A stretch of 64,000 nucleotides of DNA. Source: Hydrococcus rivularis NIES-593 (GTDB lineage: Bacteria > Cyanobacteriota > Cyanobacteriia > Cyanobacteriales > Microcystaceae). The translations under genes and the position numbers were made by a program. The stretch lies in contig NZ_MRCB01000002.1 of NCBI RefSeq assembly GCF_001904635.1, forward strand, positions 62,001 through 126,000. The letters are read 5' to 3'. Below the pieces are notes generated by a model that saw nothing but the letters and a program-made list of their open reading frames with translations, was not told where the DNA came from and did no database searches. Below, piece by piece: positions 45,351 through 55,275 of this stretch (the first letter of the stretch is position 1; every line of letters starts with the position of its first letter).

Positions 45351-46160
45351 ATGAAATCATTAATCCGTTGGAGTGCTACCCTGGGATTGGTCGGAAGTGC
45401 TATTTTAGGGGTTGGCTTTGGTCAAGCCGCCAAGGTATTGGCTCTTCCCCAAGACCAAATTGTCAAAACTCTACAGCCAGTTCCAGTATTTACAATTGTG
45501 GACGCGCAAGGCGCTCCTATAGTGAGACAGCATGAAAATAAACAGGTAACGGGAGTATTTATCAGCCAACAAGATGCCCAGAAATTTTTTCAACAACTGC
45601 AACAGCAAAATCCAGAACTGGCGAAGAAAGTTAAGGTTCAACCCGTATCTCTGGGAGAAGTTTATAAGTTCTCTCAGTCGATGGAAGGCAAACCCGACGG
45701 ATTAAATATTGACTATGTGCCAATGAATGATGAAGTCGAGTTGGCAAAGCAAGTCATGAATCAAAACGGACAACAGTATCCAGAAGGGGTAGTGCCGTTA
45801 TTTGTCGCTAGAGTTGGCAAAGAACAGGGGTATCTAATGATCGAACGAAATAACGAGTCAAGAATTCCCTTCTTTTTTGAGAAAGCACAACTGCAACAGT
45901 TGTTAGAGCGCTTCAAAAAGGAAAAACCCGATCTGGCTTCAACTGTGAAGATTGAAGTTATTCCTCTGGAGATTATGATTGCGACGATGAAGGAAAAGAA
46001 TGACGAAATGCTAACTAAAATCGAGTTAGTTCCTTCTCAAGAGTCGCTACAATTTATTCAATCTACTATCCAAAACCGAGGTCAAAGTAATCCTCAAGGT
46101 CAATCAGCCCCTCAAAATCAACCCGCTCAATCCAATCCTCAAAATCAACAAAAGAAATAA
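45351..46160 (+). CDS. Tic22-like periplasmic protein
   Basis: 269 residues with an N-terminal signal sequence (GLVGSAILGVGFGQAAKVLA). The Tic22 fold follows: VFTIVDAQGAPIV, GVFISQQDAQKFFQQLQQQNPELAKKVKVQPVSL, VPLFVARVGKEQGYL, then a second related half (FFFEKAQLQQLLERFKKEKPDL). A Gln/Asn/Pro-rich low-complexity tail ends the protein. Cyanobacterial Tic22 helps outer-membrane protein assembly with Omp85 in the periplasm; plastid Tic22 acts in import. prmC begins one base after the stop. Confidence 0.9.
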   Translation: MKSLIRWSATLGLVGSAILGVGFGQAAKVLALPQDQIVKTLQPVPVFTIVDAQGAPIVRQHENKQVTGVFISQQDAQKFFQQLQQQNPELAKKVKVQPVSLGEVYKFSQSMEGKPDGLNIDYVPMNDEVELAKQVMNQNGQQYPEGVVPLFVARVGKEQGYLMIERNNESRIPFFFEKAQLQQLLERFKKEKPDLASTVKIEVIPLEIMIATMKEKNDEMLTKIELVPSQESLQFIQSTIQNRGQSNPQGQSAPQNQPAQSNPQNQQKK

Positions 46161-46161
46161 A

Positions 46162-47064
46162 TTGGAATTGCCAACGGTATCGGGCCAAGAACTCGCTCTC
46201 TGGCGCGACCGAGCCAAGCAAGATGCGATCGCTGCTGGGGTTTCTCCCGATGAAGTCGATTGGTTGCTAGAGGAAGTAGCAGATCTAGACAAACTATCAC
46301 TTCGTTTGGAGTCTTTTAAGGAGCGATCGCAAATTCCGCTGAAGCAACCTTTATCAGTCTTAACCGAACTATGGCAGCAGCGCCTGCAAGATCGCATGCC
46401 CGTCCAGTATTTAGCAGGTGTTGCTCCTTGGCGACATTTCTCTCTAAAAGTAGCGACCGGAGTACTGATTCCTCGTCCGGAGACGGAATTGCTCGTCGAT
46501 CTTGCCGTTCGTGCCATCCAAGCTAGTCCAACGCCAGATTTGGCTTCGGGATATTGGGTCGATTTGGGTACGGGCAGCGGGGCAATTGCCCTCGGACTTG
46601 TCGAAGCTTTGCCCAATGCCACGATTTATGCTACAGATACGAGTGCAGAGGCTTTAGCAATTGCCAGACAAAACGCGATCGCGCTGGGCTTCGGCGAGCG
46701 AATTAAATTCTGCCAGGGGTCTTGGTGGTCGCCACTAGAAGCGCTTAAAGGTCGAGTTAGCGGCATGGTATCCAATCCGCCCTACATTCCGACTTCTGAG
46801 ATAGCTCGTCTGCAACCGGAAGTCGCTCGACACGAACCTCTCCTAGCGCTCGATGGAGGTAGTGACGGTCTCGATTGCATTCGTCACTTAGTCGAAACAG
46901 CTCCCGATTATTTGTGCCCTGGCGGCATCTGGTTAATCGAAATGATGGCAGGTCAAGCCAAGCAAGTCGTGCAACTTCTCCAAAAGCGTGGCTGCTACGA
47001 CAAAATTCAGATTTTCTGTGACTTAGCAAATATAGAACGTTTTGCTTTAGCGTATCGTTGTTAG
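46162..47064 (+). CDS. prmC: Release-factor glutamine methyltransferase
   Basis: Methylates the GGQ glutamine of release factors RF1/RF2 with SAM. 300 residues. SAM motif DLGTGSGAIALGL near 132-144, catalytic SNPPYIP near 205, N-terminal helical domain, and PVQYLAG plus VLIPRPETELLV upstream of the catalytic domain. The TTG start at 46162 is one base past the tic22 stop, pointing to translational coupling. No ATG with a better site is near. Confidence 0.94.
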   Translation: MELPTVSGQELALWRDRAKQDAIAAGVSPDEVDWLLEEVADLDKLSLRLESFKERSQIPLKQPLSVLTELWQQRLQDRMPVQYLAGVAPWRHFSLKVATGVLIPRPETELLVDLAVRAIQASPTPDLASGYWVDLGTGSGAIALGLVEALPNATIYATDTSAEALAIARQNAIALGFGERIKFCQGSWWSPLEALKGRVSGMVSNPPYIPTSEIARLQPEVARHEPLLALDGGSDGLDCIRHLVETAPDYLCPGGIWLIEMMAGQAKQVVQLLQKRGCYDKIQIFCDLANIERFALAYRC

Positions 47065-47090
47065 TAGTTATTAGTTCAACAACTAACAAC
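47057..47090. repeat. Heptamer-type hairpin repeat
   Basis: GTTGTTAGT...ACTAACAAC inverted repeat containing GTTAGTA and GTTATTA units, spanning the prmC stop and the gap before the YrdC gene. Confidence 0.55.
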
Positions 47091-47092
47091 CA

Positions 47093-47695
47093 ATGCCTAA
47101 AGTTTCTCAAGTCGAACTGGTTCGAGGGGCGCTTGCGGGTCGAGTTGTCAGTTTTCCCACAGATACCGTACCCGCTCTTGCTGCGCTGCCAGAAAATGCG
47201 GCGCTGATTTTTGTTGCAAAAAAGCGCTCTCAAGATAAGCCGTTGATCCTGATGGGGGCTTCTGAGGAGGATTTATGGCCTTACGTAATGGGGACGCCTG
47301 AAGAATTTGTCATTTGGCAACAAGTCGTCGATCGCTGCTGGCCGGGAGCATTAACATTAGTCTTGCCTGCTTCCGAGCGCGTCCCCACGGCAATGAATCC
47401 CACCGATCCAACAACGATTGGCATCCGCGTTCCCGATAGCAGTATCGCTCGCGCCATTCTAGCCCAAACCGGACCGCTAGCAACGACCAGCGCTAATTTT
47501 TCAGGGGAGCCGCCTTTAGAAACGATGAGTGCCATAGAAAATGCTTTTCCTGACGTTTTAACCCTCGATTGTGCCGAGTTAAACGACAAAAAACAGGGAA
47601 GCGGTCTTCCGTCTACAGTGGCAAAATGGACAAGAAAGGAGTGGCAAATTTTACGTCAGGGAAGCGTACAAATTCTAGATCTAGAAGAATTGTGA
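47093..47695 (+). CDS. Sua5/YciO/YrdC-family protein (threonylcarbamoyl-AMP synthase)
   Basis: 200 residues, single YrdC domain. VVSFPTDTVPALAA, KKRSQDKPLILM, WPGALTLVLP, TIGIRVPD and GPLATTSANFSG are the family's ATP/threonine-binding motifs, so it probably makes threonylcarbamoyl-AMP for the t6A modification of tRNA. It is of TsaC length rather than Sua5 length (no C-terminal domain). It lies next to prmC, a common neighbour of this gene in many bacteria. Confidence 0.88.
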   Translation: MPKVSQVELVRGALAGRVVSFPTDTVPALAALPENAALIFVAKKRSQDKPLILMGASEEDLWPYVMGTPEEFVIWQQVVDRCWPGALTLVLPASERVPTAMNPTDPTTIGIRVPDSSIARAILAQTGPLATTSANFSGEPPLETMSAIENAFPDVLTLDCAELNDKKQGSGLPSTVAKWTRKEWQILRQGSVQILDLEEL

Positions 47696-47708
47696 ATAGC
47701 AGCAATTT

Positions 47709-48539
47709 ATGAATGAGATAGAGGCACTCAAAGAAGAATTAAAGCAAACTAAGTTAGCTTACCTCATGGCAACCCAGCTCGGTCAATTTAAAAGTGGTTT
47801 TTTGGCGCGAACGGCGCACGAGTTGCGATCGCCTCTAAGCAGTTTGATTGGTTTGCATCAGATAATTTTGTCTAATTTGTGCGATAATCCTCAAGAAGAG
47901 AGAGATTTTCTCGCGCAGTCTTATCAATCTGCCCAACAATTTCTCAAACTTCTCGACGAACTGATCGAAGTTTCTAAGATAGACTGTGGCGCGATCGAGC
48001 TAGAAATTCAACCCGTTTACTTAACTCAAGTCTTTTCAGAGTTACATCAGTTCACCTACCTACAAGCTAAGAATCGCAGACTCGATCTAGAAATTGTCTC
48101 GCCGTCGCCAAATCTTCGCGTAATGGCAGACTACCAGCGCCTTGTACAAATACTTGTTAATCTCGTAGATACCAGCATTAGCTACCTCAAAGAAGGTAGG
48201 ATTCGAGTTGTAGCGATTGCCGAGCGCGCGTCCACAGAAAAACTTGCAGGTTGTGTCGATCTCGATTGTCCCGTCAATATTTGGTGCGAACCAATCGATT
48301 TATTCCAATCTACACCAGAAACCCCATCGATGCCAAAACCTACTTTGGAAGAAACTAGCTTCTTGGCTCAAAATCTTCAAATGTCCTCAGGCATGAAATT
48401 GTGGGTTGCTCAAACCTTATTAGAGGCAATGGGAGGAAAGTTAGAGGTTTTAGAGATATCTTCTTCACAAGCAACTGCTCAAAAGATTACACGGTTACGG
48501 TGTCGGCTTCCCCTAGTTCTGGAATGGGTAGAGGACTAG
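47709..48539 (+). CDS. Histidine-kinase-like protein with degenerate ATPase domain
   Basis: 276 residues, no membrane segment. A HisKA domain with the H box TAHELRSPLSSLIGLHQ is near residues 35-50. An ATPase-like domain follows with an N-box-like QILVNLVDTSISYL, but the G1 motif DxGxG is missing and the G2 motif is altered (SSGMKLWVAQTLLEAMGG instead of GLGL). It may be phosphorylated in trans or act as a scaffold. It follows the YrdC gene by 13 bp. Its 3' end overlaps the acetyltransferase gene on the other strand by 53 bp. Confidence 0.85.
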   Translation: MNEIEALKEELKQTKLAYLMATQLGQFKSGFLARTAHELRSPLSSLIGLHQIILSNLCDNPQEERDFLAQSYQSAQQFLKLLDELIEVSKIDCGAIELEIQPVYLTQVFSELHQFTYLQAKNRRLDLEIVSPSPNLRVMADYQRLVQILVNLVDTSISYLKEGRIRVVAIAERASTEKLAGCVDLDCPVNIWCEPIDLFQSTPETPSMPKPTLEETSFLAQNLQMSSGMKLWVAQTLLEAMGGKLEVLEISSSQATAQKITRLRCRLPLVLEWVED

Positions 48540-48957
48540 CGCTTGGAAAGTTGTGTAACACCATAGTGGTTGTTCTATTTTCCTGAAAGCCTATCCGTTC
48601 GTAGAAGCTTTGTTGATGAGTGGTCATCAAATAAACTTTCTCGACGCGATTAAGCAAAGGATGACTTAATACGGTTTCTACCAGCTTGCGTCCCAATCCT
48701 AATCCCCGATAATCTGGGTGAATGACGACATCCCAAACCGTAGCGCGATAGATGCCATCGGATGTAGCTCTGGCAAAACCAATGATGCGATTTGCGTCCC
48801 AAACGGTGACAACTGGATTGCTATTGTTAATTGCGATTTCTAGATCTTCTATTTTTCGTTCGCGCGCCCAAAATGCGGCTAGGTTAAATAATTCTTGTAA
48901 CTGATAAAGATCGATCGCCGATCTTTGAGCGCAAAATCGAATGTAGCGGCAATCCAT
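48487..48957 (-). CDS. GNAT acetyltransferase, ycf52-like paralogue
   Basis: 156 residues. The acetyl-CoA loop YRGLGLGRKLV and the C-terminal FYERIGF are intact, and [26 protein letters not shown] matches the acetyltransferase at 44357. It lacks the ~45-residue N-terminal segment of that paralogue. The last 18 residues (PLPIPELGEADTVTV) are read from the antisense of the kinase gene end, so the two 3' ends overlap tail-to-tail. Substrate unknown. Confidence 0.85.
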   Translation of the reverse strand: MDCRYIRFCAQRSAIDLYQLQELFNLAAFWARERKIEDLEIAINNSNPVVTVWDANRIIGFARATSDGIYRATVWDVVIHPDYRGLGLGRKLVETVLSHPLLNRVEKVYLMTTHQQSFYERIGFQENRTTTMVLHNFPSASPLPIPELGEADTVTV

Positions 48958-49202
48958 TGTTGATAATCCCTACGATCTGTGTCCGATTAATGATTCTGTT
49001 GGAATCTAATTAAGCTAACCTATTCAGAAATTATTGGTAGATAATTGTGGTTGTATTTTCCTTAACTATTGTTTTAGTTTAGCTAGTTTTAGGATGGCTA
49101 TTTAACCATCTTATCCTACTAATATTCTAGGTAAATTGTAGCGATTTTGACAGACAAATCAAGCGAATCTAATTTGAACTATCTAGATTTCTTGACTTTT
49201 AA

Positions 49203-49318
49203 TACCAATTTTCAGGTTTTCGCGATCGACATCTTTTTCCCCTCTCCCAAACTGGGAGAGGGGTTGGGGGGGGTGAGGGCAATCGACCATCTCTGTCATT
49301 AATGAATGAAAAATGGTA
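49203..49318 (-). mobile_element. MITE-like element, copy B
   Basis: 116 bp. Terminal inverted repeats TACCAATTTTCA and TACCATTTTTCA (11 of 12 match). Its reverse complement aligns with 16202-16314 from end to end, with small differences in the C-rich centre. The flanks are T/A-rich; a clean target duplication is not obvious here. Confidence 0.75.
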
Positions 49319-49426
49319 AAACTTATCGTACTGACAAATAATACCAACTAGATCCGCAGCTCTAGCAACCGGACACCATTCGCGTATTAAAACAGGGTCT
49401 GATGTAATCATGCCGAGCTAGCAAAC

Positions 49427-49492
49427 AGTTAGTAGCTATTAGTTATGGTTGGTAAGAACTAACTAACATCTACTAACTACTTGCTACTAACT
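49427..49492. terminator. Heptamer-type hairpin after rpsJ
   Basis: 10-bp stem AGTTAGTAGC/GCTACTAACT with several further CTACTAA/ACTAACT units between. It lies just downstream of the rpsJ stop and could terminate the str operon. Confidence 0.5.
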
Positions 49493-49499
49493 TAACTTC

Positions 49500-49817
49500 T
49501 TACAATTTCACTTCAATATCAACTCCCGCAGGCAAATCCAGCTTCATCAAAGCATCGATCGTTTTTGAAGAAGGCTGATAAATATCGATGATTCGGCGAT
49601 GAGTACGAGTTTCAAAATGTTCGCGCGAGTCTTTATCGACGTGAGGCGATCGCAGGACGCAATAGATTCTGCGCTTGGTTGGCAAAGGAATTGGACCGAT
49701 TGCCGTGGCGTTAGTTCTATTTGCCGTGTCTACTATTTTTTCGCAGGAAGTATCGAGCAGACGACGGTCAAAAGCTTTCAAACGAATGCGAATTTTTTGT
49801 TGTTGAAGGGTTGCCAT
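49500..49817 (-). CDS. rpsJ: Ribosomal protein S10
   Basis: 105 residues, standard for cyanobacteria. [52 protein letters not shown] and the conserved [12 protein letters not shown] end. Part of the 30S head and, in other bacteria, the NusB partner in antitermination. It is the last gene of the str cluster, 152 bp after tufA, the usual cyanobacterial position. Confidence 0.98.
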   Translation of the reverse strand: MATLQQQKIRIRLKAFDRRLLDTSCEKIVDTANRTNATAIGPIPLPTKRRIYCVLRSPHVDKDSREHFETRTHRRIIDIYQPSSKTIDALMKLDLPAGVDIEVKL

Positions 49818-49969
49818 TTTCTTTCTTTAAATTGTCAAGGTTCTGTTAATGATGTGTCATTTGTCATTTGTTTATTTGCGACAAATAACCGTTTCAAGAT
49901 AGTAAAGGAGCAGACAAAGCATTTGACTTTTCGACACTTATCTGCTCCGACTGCTTTATGTAAGTTGTT

Positions 49970-51199
49970 CTACTTAAGGATTTTCGATACGACTCCAGCA
50001 CCGATGGTGCGTCCGCCTTCGCGAATAGCAAAACGCATTCCTTGTTCGATCGCGATCGGGTTGATCAGTTCGACTGTCATTTTGATGCGATCGCCAGGCA
50101 TGACCATTTCTACTGCGCTGCCATCATCTGCGGTGTAGTCTTTAATCGTTCCGGTTACGTCGGTCGTGCGCACGTAGAACTGAGGGCGATAGTTCTTGAA
50201 GAATGGGGTGTGACGACCGCCTTCTTCCTTAGTCAGAACGTAAACTTCTCCCTCAAATTGCGTGTGAGGGGTAATCGAACCTGGTTTGGCGAGTACCATT
50301 CCCCGTTCGACTTCTTCTTTCTTAAGACCGCGAAGTAGCAGACCAACGTTGTCTCCAGCTATACCTTCATCGAGAGTTTTCTGGAACATTTCTACCCCAG
50401 TCACCGTAGTGCTGCGAGTATCCTTAATCCCCACTAATTCGACGGTTTCACCGACCTTAATCCTGCCGCGCTCGATTCTTCCGGTTGCTACGGTACCGCG
50501 ACCAGAGATTGAGAACACGTCTTCTACTGCCATCAAGAAGGGTTTATCGACTTCGCGTTCTGGCGTGGGAATATAATTGTCTACTGCTTCCATGAGTTTA
50601 TAGATTTGGTCAACCCACTCATTTTCCCCCTTCTGAATTTTGGGATTAGCAACCATGGCTTCGAGTGCCTGGAGGGCAGAACCAGCTACGATTGGAATTT
50701 CATCCCCATTAAAACCATATTGGCTCAGAAGCTCTCTTACCTCAAGCTCGACGAGTTCCAACAGTTCCTCGTCATCGACCATATCTTTCTTGTTTAGGAA
50801 AACAACGAGGTTAGGTACGCCTACCTGTCTTGCCAGGAGGATATGCTCGCGAGTTTGGGGCATAGGACCATCAGCCGCAGACACGACTAGAATAGCACCA
50901 TCCATCTGAGCGGCCCCTGTGATCATGTTCTTCACATAGTCAGCGTGTCCGGGGCAATCTACGTGAGCGTAGTGACGATTTTCGGTTTCGTACTCTACGT
51001 GAGCGGTATTGATCGTGATGCCCCGTGCTTTTTCTTCGGGAGCCGCATCAATTTCGTCGTATTTTCTGGCTTTTGCCTTACCCTGTGCAGCTAAAGTCAT
51101 TGTAATCGCTGCCGTTAGGGTCGTCTTACCGTGGTCTACGTGACCGATAGTACCAATGTTTACGTGGGGTTTAGTTCGTTCAAATTTTGCGCGTGCCAT
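49970..51199 (-). CDS. tufA: Elongation factor Tu
   Basis: Delivers aminoacyl-tRNA to the ribosome. 409 residues. G motifs are intact: [29 protein letters not shown] and SALQAL. The cyanobacterial ~10-residue insertion after [13 protein letters not shown] is present. Start ATG ([19 protein letters not shown]). No second tuf gene is in the window. Confidence 0.99.
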   Translation of the reverse strand: MARAKFERTKPHVNIGTIGHVDHGKTTLTAAITMTLAAQGKAKARKYDEIDAAPEEKARGITINTAHVEYETENRHYAHVDCPGHADYVKNMITGAAQMDGAILVVSAADGPMPQTREHILLARQVGVPNLVVFLNKKDMVDDEELLELVELEVRELLSQYGFNGDEIPIVAGSALQALEAMVANPKIQKGENEWVDQIYKLMEAVDNYIPTPEREVDKPFLMAVEDVFSISGRGTVATGRIERGRIKVGETVELVGIKDTRSTTVTGVEMFQKTLDEGIAGDNVGLLLRGLKKEEVERGMVLAKPGSITPHTQFEGEVYVLTKEEGGRHTPFFKNYRPQFYVRTTDVTGTIKDYTADDGSAVEMVMPGDRIKMTVELINPIAIEQGMRFAIREGGRTIGAGVVSKILK

Positions 51200-51251
51200 G
51201 AATTATCGTTCCTTTTTTTGATTCCGCTTCACATTATCAGTTATCAGTTTT

Positions 51252-51286
51252 ACCAGTGACCCGCAAAAAAGCAACTGGTCACTGGT
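51252..51286. repeat. Heptamer-type hairpin between fusA and tufA
   Basis: 10-bp stem ACCAGTGACC/GGTCACTGGT with a 15-nt loop, next to AGTTATC units (51231-51247). It may modulate the fusA-tufA ratio by partial termination or mRNA processing, which is inference. Confidence 0.55.
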
Positions 51287-51298
51287 TACTGGTCACTG

Positions 51299-53374
51299 TT
51301 AGGCGTTCCCTTTGTTTTTCGCAATAATCGTCTCAGCGACGTTGCGAGGTACTTCTTCGTAATGACTGAACTCCATTGAGAAGATACCTCGACCTTGAGT
51401 TTTTGACCGGATATCGGTCGCGTAGCCAAACATTTCTGCCAGAGGAACTTTAGCAGTAACCTTGGCTAAGCCAGCTTCGGAGTTCATACCTTCGATGTTG
51501 CCGCGACGAGAGTTGAGATCGCCCATAACATCTCCTAAAAAGTCTTCTGGTACTTCTACCTCGACCTTCATCATCGGCTCTAAAATTACTGGAGATGATT
51601 TCATGACTGCATCTCGAATTGCCATCGAACCGGCAATCTTAAATGCCATTTCATTGGAGTCAACTTCGTGATAGGAGCCATCTACTAAAGTAACTTTAAT
51701 GTCAATTAGAGGATAGCCAGCAACAATTCCCGATTCACAAGCTTCTCTGACTCCGTTCTCAACAGCTGGTATGTATTCTTTGGGGATTGCCCCCCCAACG
51801 ATCTTGGAGACAAACTCGAATCCGCTCGCCGGTTCGCCTGGTTCGACTTCGATTACAGCGTGACCGTATTGACCTTTACCGCCGCTCTGCTTGATGTATT
51901 TACCTTCGGCTTTGGCAGGCTTGCGGATAGTCTCGCGGTAAGCTACTTGCGGTTGACCCACATTCGCTTCTACTTTGTACTCCCGCAGCATTCTGTCAAC
52001 AAGAATCTCTAAGTGCAACTCGCCCATTCCAGCAATAATGGTTTGGTTCGTCTCTCGATCGACGCTGACGCGGAAAGTCGGATCTTCGTCAGCTAGTGCC
52101 TGAAGAGCCTTAGAGAGCTTATCCATGTCTTGCTTGGTTTTTGGCTCTACTGCTACCGAGATAACAGGTTCGGGAATGAAGAGCGATTCTAAAATGATGG
52201 GATTTGCCTCGTCGCAGAGGGTATCTCCCGTGGTCGTGTTCTTCAAACCAATAGCCGCACCGAGATCGCCTGCTCGTAGCTCTTCAACTTCAATCCGCTC
52301 GTTGGATTTGAGGACGACTAGACGAGAAATTCGCTCTTTTTGTTGCTTGGTGGAGTTGTAGACGTAACTGCCTTTTTGCAAGACTCCAGAATATACTCGC
52401 AAAAAGGTTAAACGTCCGAAGGGGTCGGCAGCGATCTTGAAAGCCAGTGCTGAGAAAGGTTCGTTATCGTCAGCCTTTCTGACTGCTTCGGTTCCGTCTG
52501 GCACAACGCCCTTAATAGCAGCAACTTCTGTAGGAGATGGCAGATAATCGACTACTGCGTCAAGTAGCAACTGAACGCCTTTGTTTTTAAAGGCAGAACC
52601 GCATAACATCGGGACGATCGATCCGGCAATCGTACCTTGGCGCAACCCTCTCTTGATTTCTTCGACGGTTAGTTCTTCGCCTTCTAAATACTTTTCAATC
52701 AACGCTTCGTCGGTTTCAGCTACCGCTTCGATCAGCTTAGTGCGATATTCTTCTGCCAGCTCTTTCATATTTTCAGGAATCTCGGTATCTTCATAGTTCT
52801 TACCGAGGTCGTCTTTGTAGATTCTGGCATTCATCTGCACGAGATCGACAATTCCCTGGAAATCGCTTTCTGCGCCGATGGGAATTTGAATGGGTACGGC
52901 GTTTGCCCTCAGGCGATCGCGCATCTGCTCGTATACTTTAAAGAAGTTCGCTCCGGTGCGATCCATTTTGTTGACGAATGCAATCCGAGGCACTTGATAG
53001 CGGTCTGCTTGCCGCCATACAGTTTCAGATTGGGGCTGGACACCTCCCACCGAACAGAATACGGCAATTACACCGTCTAACACTCGCATAGAGCGTTCGA
53101 CTTCGATAGTAAAGTCCACGTGACCGGGCGTATCGATAATATTAACCCGGTGGTCTTTCCAGCTCGTACTGATGGCGGCAGCCGTGATGGTGATACCGCG
53201 CTCCCGTTCCTGCTCCATCCAGTCAGTAATAGCGGTCCCTTCGTGGACTTCGCCCAATTTATGAGCGACTCCCGTATAAAAGAGAATTCGTTCAGTTGTC
53301 GTTGTCTTGCCCGCATCTATATGCGCTGCGATACCTATATTGCGCACTCTCTCCAGCGGGATGCTACGTGCCAC
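51299..53374 (-). CDS. fusA: Elongation factor G
   Basis: Ribosome translocase GTPase. I use the GTG at 53374 ([14 protein letters not shown]), because a perfect Shine-Dalgarno AAAGGAGG sits just upstream of it. The in-frame TTG at 53401 would put that site inside the gene. 691 residues. G motifs [21 protein letters not shown] and NKMDR are intact; domains II-V follow to the [17 protein letters not shown] end. A complete family member. Confidence 0.97.
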   Translation of the reverse strand: MARSIPLERVRNIGIAAHIDAGKTTTTERILFYTGVAHKLGEVHEGTAITDWMEQERERGITITAAAISTSWKDHRVNIIDTPGHVDFTIEVERSMRVLDGVIAVFCSVGGVQPQSETVWRQADRYQVPRIAFVNKMDRTGANFFKVYEQMRDRLRANAVPIQIPIGAESDFQGIVDLVQMNARIYKDDLGKNYEDTEIPENMKELAEEYRTKLIEAVAETDEALIEKYLEGEELTVEEIKRGLRQGTIAGSIVPMLCGSAFKNKGVQLLLDAVVDYLPSPTEVAAIKGVVPDGTEAVRKADDNEPFSALAFKIAADPFGRLTFLRVYSGVLQKGSYVYNSTKQQKERISRLVVLKSNERIEVEELRAGDLGAAIGLKNTTTGDTLCDEANPIILESLFIPEPVISVAVEPKTKQDMDKLSKALQALADEDPTFRVSVDRETNQTIIAGMGELHLEILVDRMLREYKVEANVGQPQVAYRETIRKPAKAEGKYIKQSGGKGQYGHAVIEVEPGEPASGFEFVSKIVGGAIPKEYIPAVENGVREACESGIVAGYPLIDIKVTLVDGSYHEVDSNEMAFKIAGSMAIRDAVMKSSPVILEPMMKVEVEVPEDFLGDVMGDLNSRRGNIEGMNSEAGLAKVTAKVPLAEMFGYATDIRSKTQGRGIFSMEFSHYEEVPRNVAETIIAKNKGNA

Positions 53375-53376
53375 AG

Positions 53377-53387
53377 CTACCTCCTTT
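53377..53387 (-). promoter_or_regulatory. Ribosome binding site of fusA
   Basis: AAAGGAGGTAG on the minus strand immediately before the GTG start at 53374; it decides the fusA start. Confidence 0.8.
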
Positions 53388-53534
53388 GTCTTGCCCAGCA
53401 AATATTAATCGTATCGTTAGGATTTGTTTACACCCTTTACAATTCTATACTTTTCTTTGTTGAAATTATTCAACGTCGTAGAGGAGGTGACCGTACCTCC
53501 TATTTTTAGAACTAGATTAGGCAGATTGCAGATT

Positions 53535-54005
53535 TTAGTATCTGTAATGAGCAAATGCTTTATTTGCCTCAGCCATCCGATGAGTTTCTTCTCGTTTTTT
53601 AATAGCTCCCCCGGTTTCGTTGGCGGCATCCATAATTTCATTGGCAAGTTTGCTTGCCATCGTCTTACCGCCTCTGTTGCGAGAATAATTAATCAGCCAG
53701 CGCAAGGCTAGGGTCGTTCCCCGTTCTGGACGCACTTCCATCGGGACTTGATAAGTTGCACCTCCAACGCGACGCGCCTTGACTTCCACTAGCGGAGTTA
53801 GATTTTTAATCGCTTTCTCAAATAATTCTATGGGATCGCTACCCGTTCGTTCTCCTATTGTTTTAAGGGCATCGTATACGATGCTAGAAGCCAGCGATTT
53901 TTTACCGCTTTTCATGACGCGCCGAATTGTCATATTAACAAGACGGCTATTGTATACGGGATCGGGGGCGATAGTGCGTCTTTTGTGACTAGATCGACGA
54001 GACAT
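53535..54005 (-). CDS. rpsG: Ribosomal protein S7
   Basis: 156 residues, standard. [29 protein letters not shown] start, [21 protein letters not shown] and [14 protein letters not shown] in the middle, [15 protein letters not shown] end. It nucleates assembly of the 30S head. Second gene of the str operon, 175 bp after rpsL. Confidence 0.98.
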   Translation of the reverse strand: MSRRSSHKRRTIAPDPVYNSRLVNMTIRRVMKSGKKSLASSIVYDALKTIGERTGSDPIELFEKAIKNLTPLVEVKARRVGGATYQVPMEVRPERGTTLALRWLINYSRNRGGKTMASKLANEIMDAANETGGAIKKREETHRMAEANKAFAHYRY

Positions 54006-54180
54006 TGCTATTCTTTATCCTCGTATTGTTTAGAAATATTAGGAAGCTAGTTTTTGAGGTAAACAAACTAATTTTGCCTCCAAGCATTAATCTTGTCTTA
54101 AAACAAGATTGCTTAAGGCTGAGCTAATTATATTGTCTAATTTTTAATTAGACGACTCGACTAGGATTAGAGGAAATCAA

Positions 54181-54558
54181 CTAGGCAGATTTTGGACGCT
54201 TAGTTCCGTATTTTGAACGACCTTGCTTGCGATCTTTGACCCCAGTCGCATCTAAAGTTCCGCGAATGATATGATATCTGACACCGGGCAAGTCTTTAAC
54301 GCGACCGCCACGAATGAGAACTACGGAATGTTCTTGTAAATTATGACCGATGCCGGGAATATATGCTGTTACTTCAAACCCTGAAGTCAAGCGAACCCTT
54401 GCTACTTTTCTCAAAGCGGAGTTGGGTTTTTTCGGCGTGGTCGTGAATACTCTGGTACAAACGCCTCGACGCTGCGGGCATTGCTTGAGCGCCGGAGATT
54501 TGGTTTTTTTGTTAAATTTAGCTCGTTCGCTGCGAATAAGCTGCTGAATAGTGGGCAT
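54181..54558 (-). CDS. rpsL: Ribosomal protein S12
   Basis: 125 residues. The decoding-site loops are wild type: [19 protein letters not shown] with the streptomycin-site lysine, and [28 protein letters not shown]. First gene of the str operon. Confidence 0.98.
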   Translation of the reverse strand: MPTIQQLIRSERAKFNKKTKSPALKQCPQRRGVCTRVFTTTPKKPNSALRKVARVRLTSGFEVTAYIPGIGHNLQEHSVVLIRGGRVKDLPGVRYHIIRGTLDATGVKDRKQGRSKYGTKRPKSA

Positions 54559-54683
54559 GAGTTACTCAATAAAAGTTAGAACAAACTCCTAGTCAAAATG
54601 AAAATGGTTGACAAATTTCCATCCTACCGACATTAGAGCAGTCGTGTCAACCATTTTTATTAAAATATGCATTGCGCCGCTTC

Positions 54684-55013
54684 CTAGACAGCGCAGGAGA
54701 AAGATAAGGCACAACCACAAGTCGAAGCTGCATTGGGATTTTGAAAGCGAAAACTACCTCCCATCAGATCTTCAGCGAAGTCTAGCTTGAGACCTTTGAG
54801 GTAGGAATCGCTTTTCTCATCGACTAGGATAGAGATGCTTTGACTTTCGTAGGTGCGATCGCCGCTATGGGGCGTGTCGCAGAAGTCTAGTGTATAGTAT
54901 AAGCCGGAACATCCGCCCGTTTGCACGCCTAGACGAAAGTAGCTGCCAATTTTTTGACGACTGGCTTGTAAGCGCCTGATTTCATTGGCAGCAGCTTGAG
55001 TGAGATGGATCAT
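54684..55013 (-). CDS. A-type iron-sulfur carrier (IscA/SufA/ErpA family)
   Basis: 109 residues. The three cluster-binding cysteines are in QTGGCSGLYYTL (~Cys35) and the C-terminal STCGCALSF pair. It carries or delivers [2Fe-2S]/[4Fe-4S] clusters, for example to photosystem or hydrogenase proteins. The extended C-terminal SFSCAV tail adds one more cysteine. The subgroup (SufA versus IscA) cannot be fixed. It is not cotranscribed with suf genes here; a heptamer repeat lies just upstream. Confidence 0.92.
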   Translation of the reverse strand: MIHLTQAAANEIRRLQASRQKIGSYFRLGVQTGGCSGLYYTLDFCDTPHSGDRTYESQSISILVDEKSDSYLKGLKLDFAEDLMGGSFRFQNPNAASTCGCALSFSCAV

Positions 55014-55025
55014 TTATCGGTGATT

Positions 55026-55053
55026 AGTTATCAGTTACCAGTTACCAGTTATT
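55026..55053 (+). repeat. Heptamer tandem repeat
   Basis: AGTTATC, AGTTACC, AGTTACC, AGTTATT: four consecutive 7-mers upstream of the Fe-S carrier gene. Confidence 0.65.
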
Positions 55054-55167
55054 CTATTTAATTTTGGATAACTATCGCGATACCCAACATGACAAAGTCG
55101 AATCCGACTCCGCTGCTCAATTAGTGGAGTATCTTCGACGTTCTATACTTTTTAGACAAGTTAGTAG

Positions 55168-55229
55168 GGGCGGGTTTATTGAAAAACGCTAGAAACTTAC
55201 CTGCAGTTACTGTCAAAAACCCGCCCGTA
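55168..55229. repeat. Intergenic inverted repeat
   Basis: GGGCGGGTTT and AAAACCCGCCC are inverted around a ~40-bp spacer. This 'gggcgggttt' type of element is common between cyanobacterial genes. Confidence 0.5.
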
Positions 55230-55275
55230 CAGCGGTTAGTTTCCTCCTATTTCCCCTTGCTTCTCTTCTATCTCT

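Larger units (their letters stand above)
48958..49499. other. Intergenic region with MITE and terminator
   Basis: 542 bp. It contains the second copy of the MITE-like element (49203-49318) and a heptamer-type hairpin (49427-49492) downstream of rpsJ. No gene. Confidence 0.65.

Noticed and set aside
53375-53401. Longer EF-G start at TTG 53401
   Set aside because: The extra nine codons are the Shine-Dalgarno region of the GTG start at 53374.
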